Shown piece by piece: positions 63,991 through 64,000 of a DNA stretch of 64,000 bases (positions are counted from its first letter, which is position 1; each line of letters starts with the position of its first letter). A model generated the notes under the pieces. It ran no database searches. It saw nothing but the letters and a program-made list of their open reading frames with translations, and had not been told where the DNA came from. This stretch comes from Flavobacterium frigoritolerans (GTDB lineage: Bacteria; Bacteroidota; Bacteroidia; Flavobacteriales; Flavobacteriaceae), in the NCBI RefSeq assembly GCF_025847275.1, contig NZ_JAOZEV010000003.1, positions 62,001 to 126,000 on the forward strand. The letters run 5' to 3'. Made by a program: the position numbers and the translations under genes.

Positions 63991-64000
63991 AATTTTCTTT

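Noticed and set aside
1..64000. tRNA, rRNA, transposase and toxin-antitoxin genes
   Set aside because: Reading both strands gave no cloverleaf with a GGTTCRA arm, no rRNA sequence, no transposase motif and no recognisable toxin-antitoxin pair.

Overview
The window looks like chromosomal DNA of a Flavobacterium-type Bacteroidota. It is AT-rich, most genes lack Shine-Dalgarno sequences, and many starts are preceded by the Bacteroidota -7 box TAnnTTTG. It carries a SusC/SusD pair, a membrane-anchored sensor-regulator with a LuxR-type HTH, ClpB, YtxJ (bacillithiol system), MiaE, DUF349 and a proB-argF'-argB-argE-argH arginine cluster. About 54 protein genes were found; no rRNA, tRNA, CRISPR array, transposase or phage module was seen.

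Layout. 1-4.8 kb: 3' part of aroE, a membrane-anchored GH1 glucosidase and a five-repeat DUF349 protein. 5-8.6 kb: two unrecognised exported proteins. 8.7-12 kb: prmA-clpS, then an AGMO-like fatty-acid hydroxylase paired with a YhhN lysoplasmalogenase. 12-15.4 kb: small lipoprotein and membrane proteins, kdsA and an outer-membrane-type protein. 15.5-19.3 kb: a six-gene envelope module (membrane protein, YiiX-like hydrolase, winged-helix regulator, Coq4-like protein, small membrane protein, CreD) whose two promoter regions share a palindrome. 19.4-36.2 kb, all minus strand: M28 peptidase, GH43, GDPD, then a polysaccharide utilisation locus read as regulator, susC, susD, GH144-like glycoamylase, esterase, GH3. 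36.3-46.4 kb: ackA-pta, corA, an acetyltransferase, miaE, glyA, fumarylacetoacetase and agmatine deiminase. 46.7-57.5 kb: OmpA-like porin, N-carbamoylputrescine amidase, a lipoprotein, DUF808, a 39-residue membrane protein, clpB, ytxJ, an HD-domain (p)ppGpp hydrolase-like protein and two DUF2157-type membrane proteins. 57.6-64 kb: arginine/proline operon with a RhuM-family gene lying inside it.

How the genes work together. The PUL combines an uptake pair with a predicted endo-acting glycoamylase-family enzyme, a GH3 exo-glucosidase and an esterase. By family logic the best guess is a beta-1,2-glucan, possibly a decorated osmoregulated periplasmic glucan, with the neighbouring GDPD as a possible remover of phosphoglycerol groups; this is inference. 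AguA and AguB would convert agmatine to putrescine. AckA and Pta interconvert acetate and acetyl-CoA. The arginine cluster probably uses N-succinylated intermediates, because the discriminating residue of ArgF' is serine.

A striking secondary layer is the set of dispersed palindromic intergenic repeats, in several families and mostly at the 3' ends of genes or in operon spacers.
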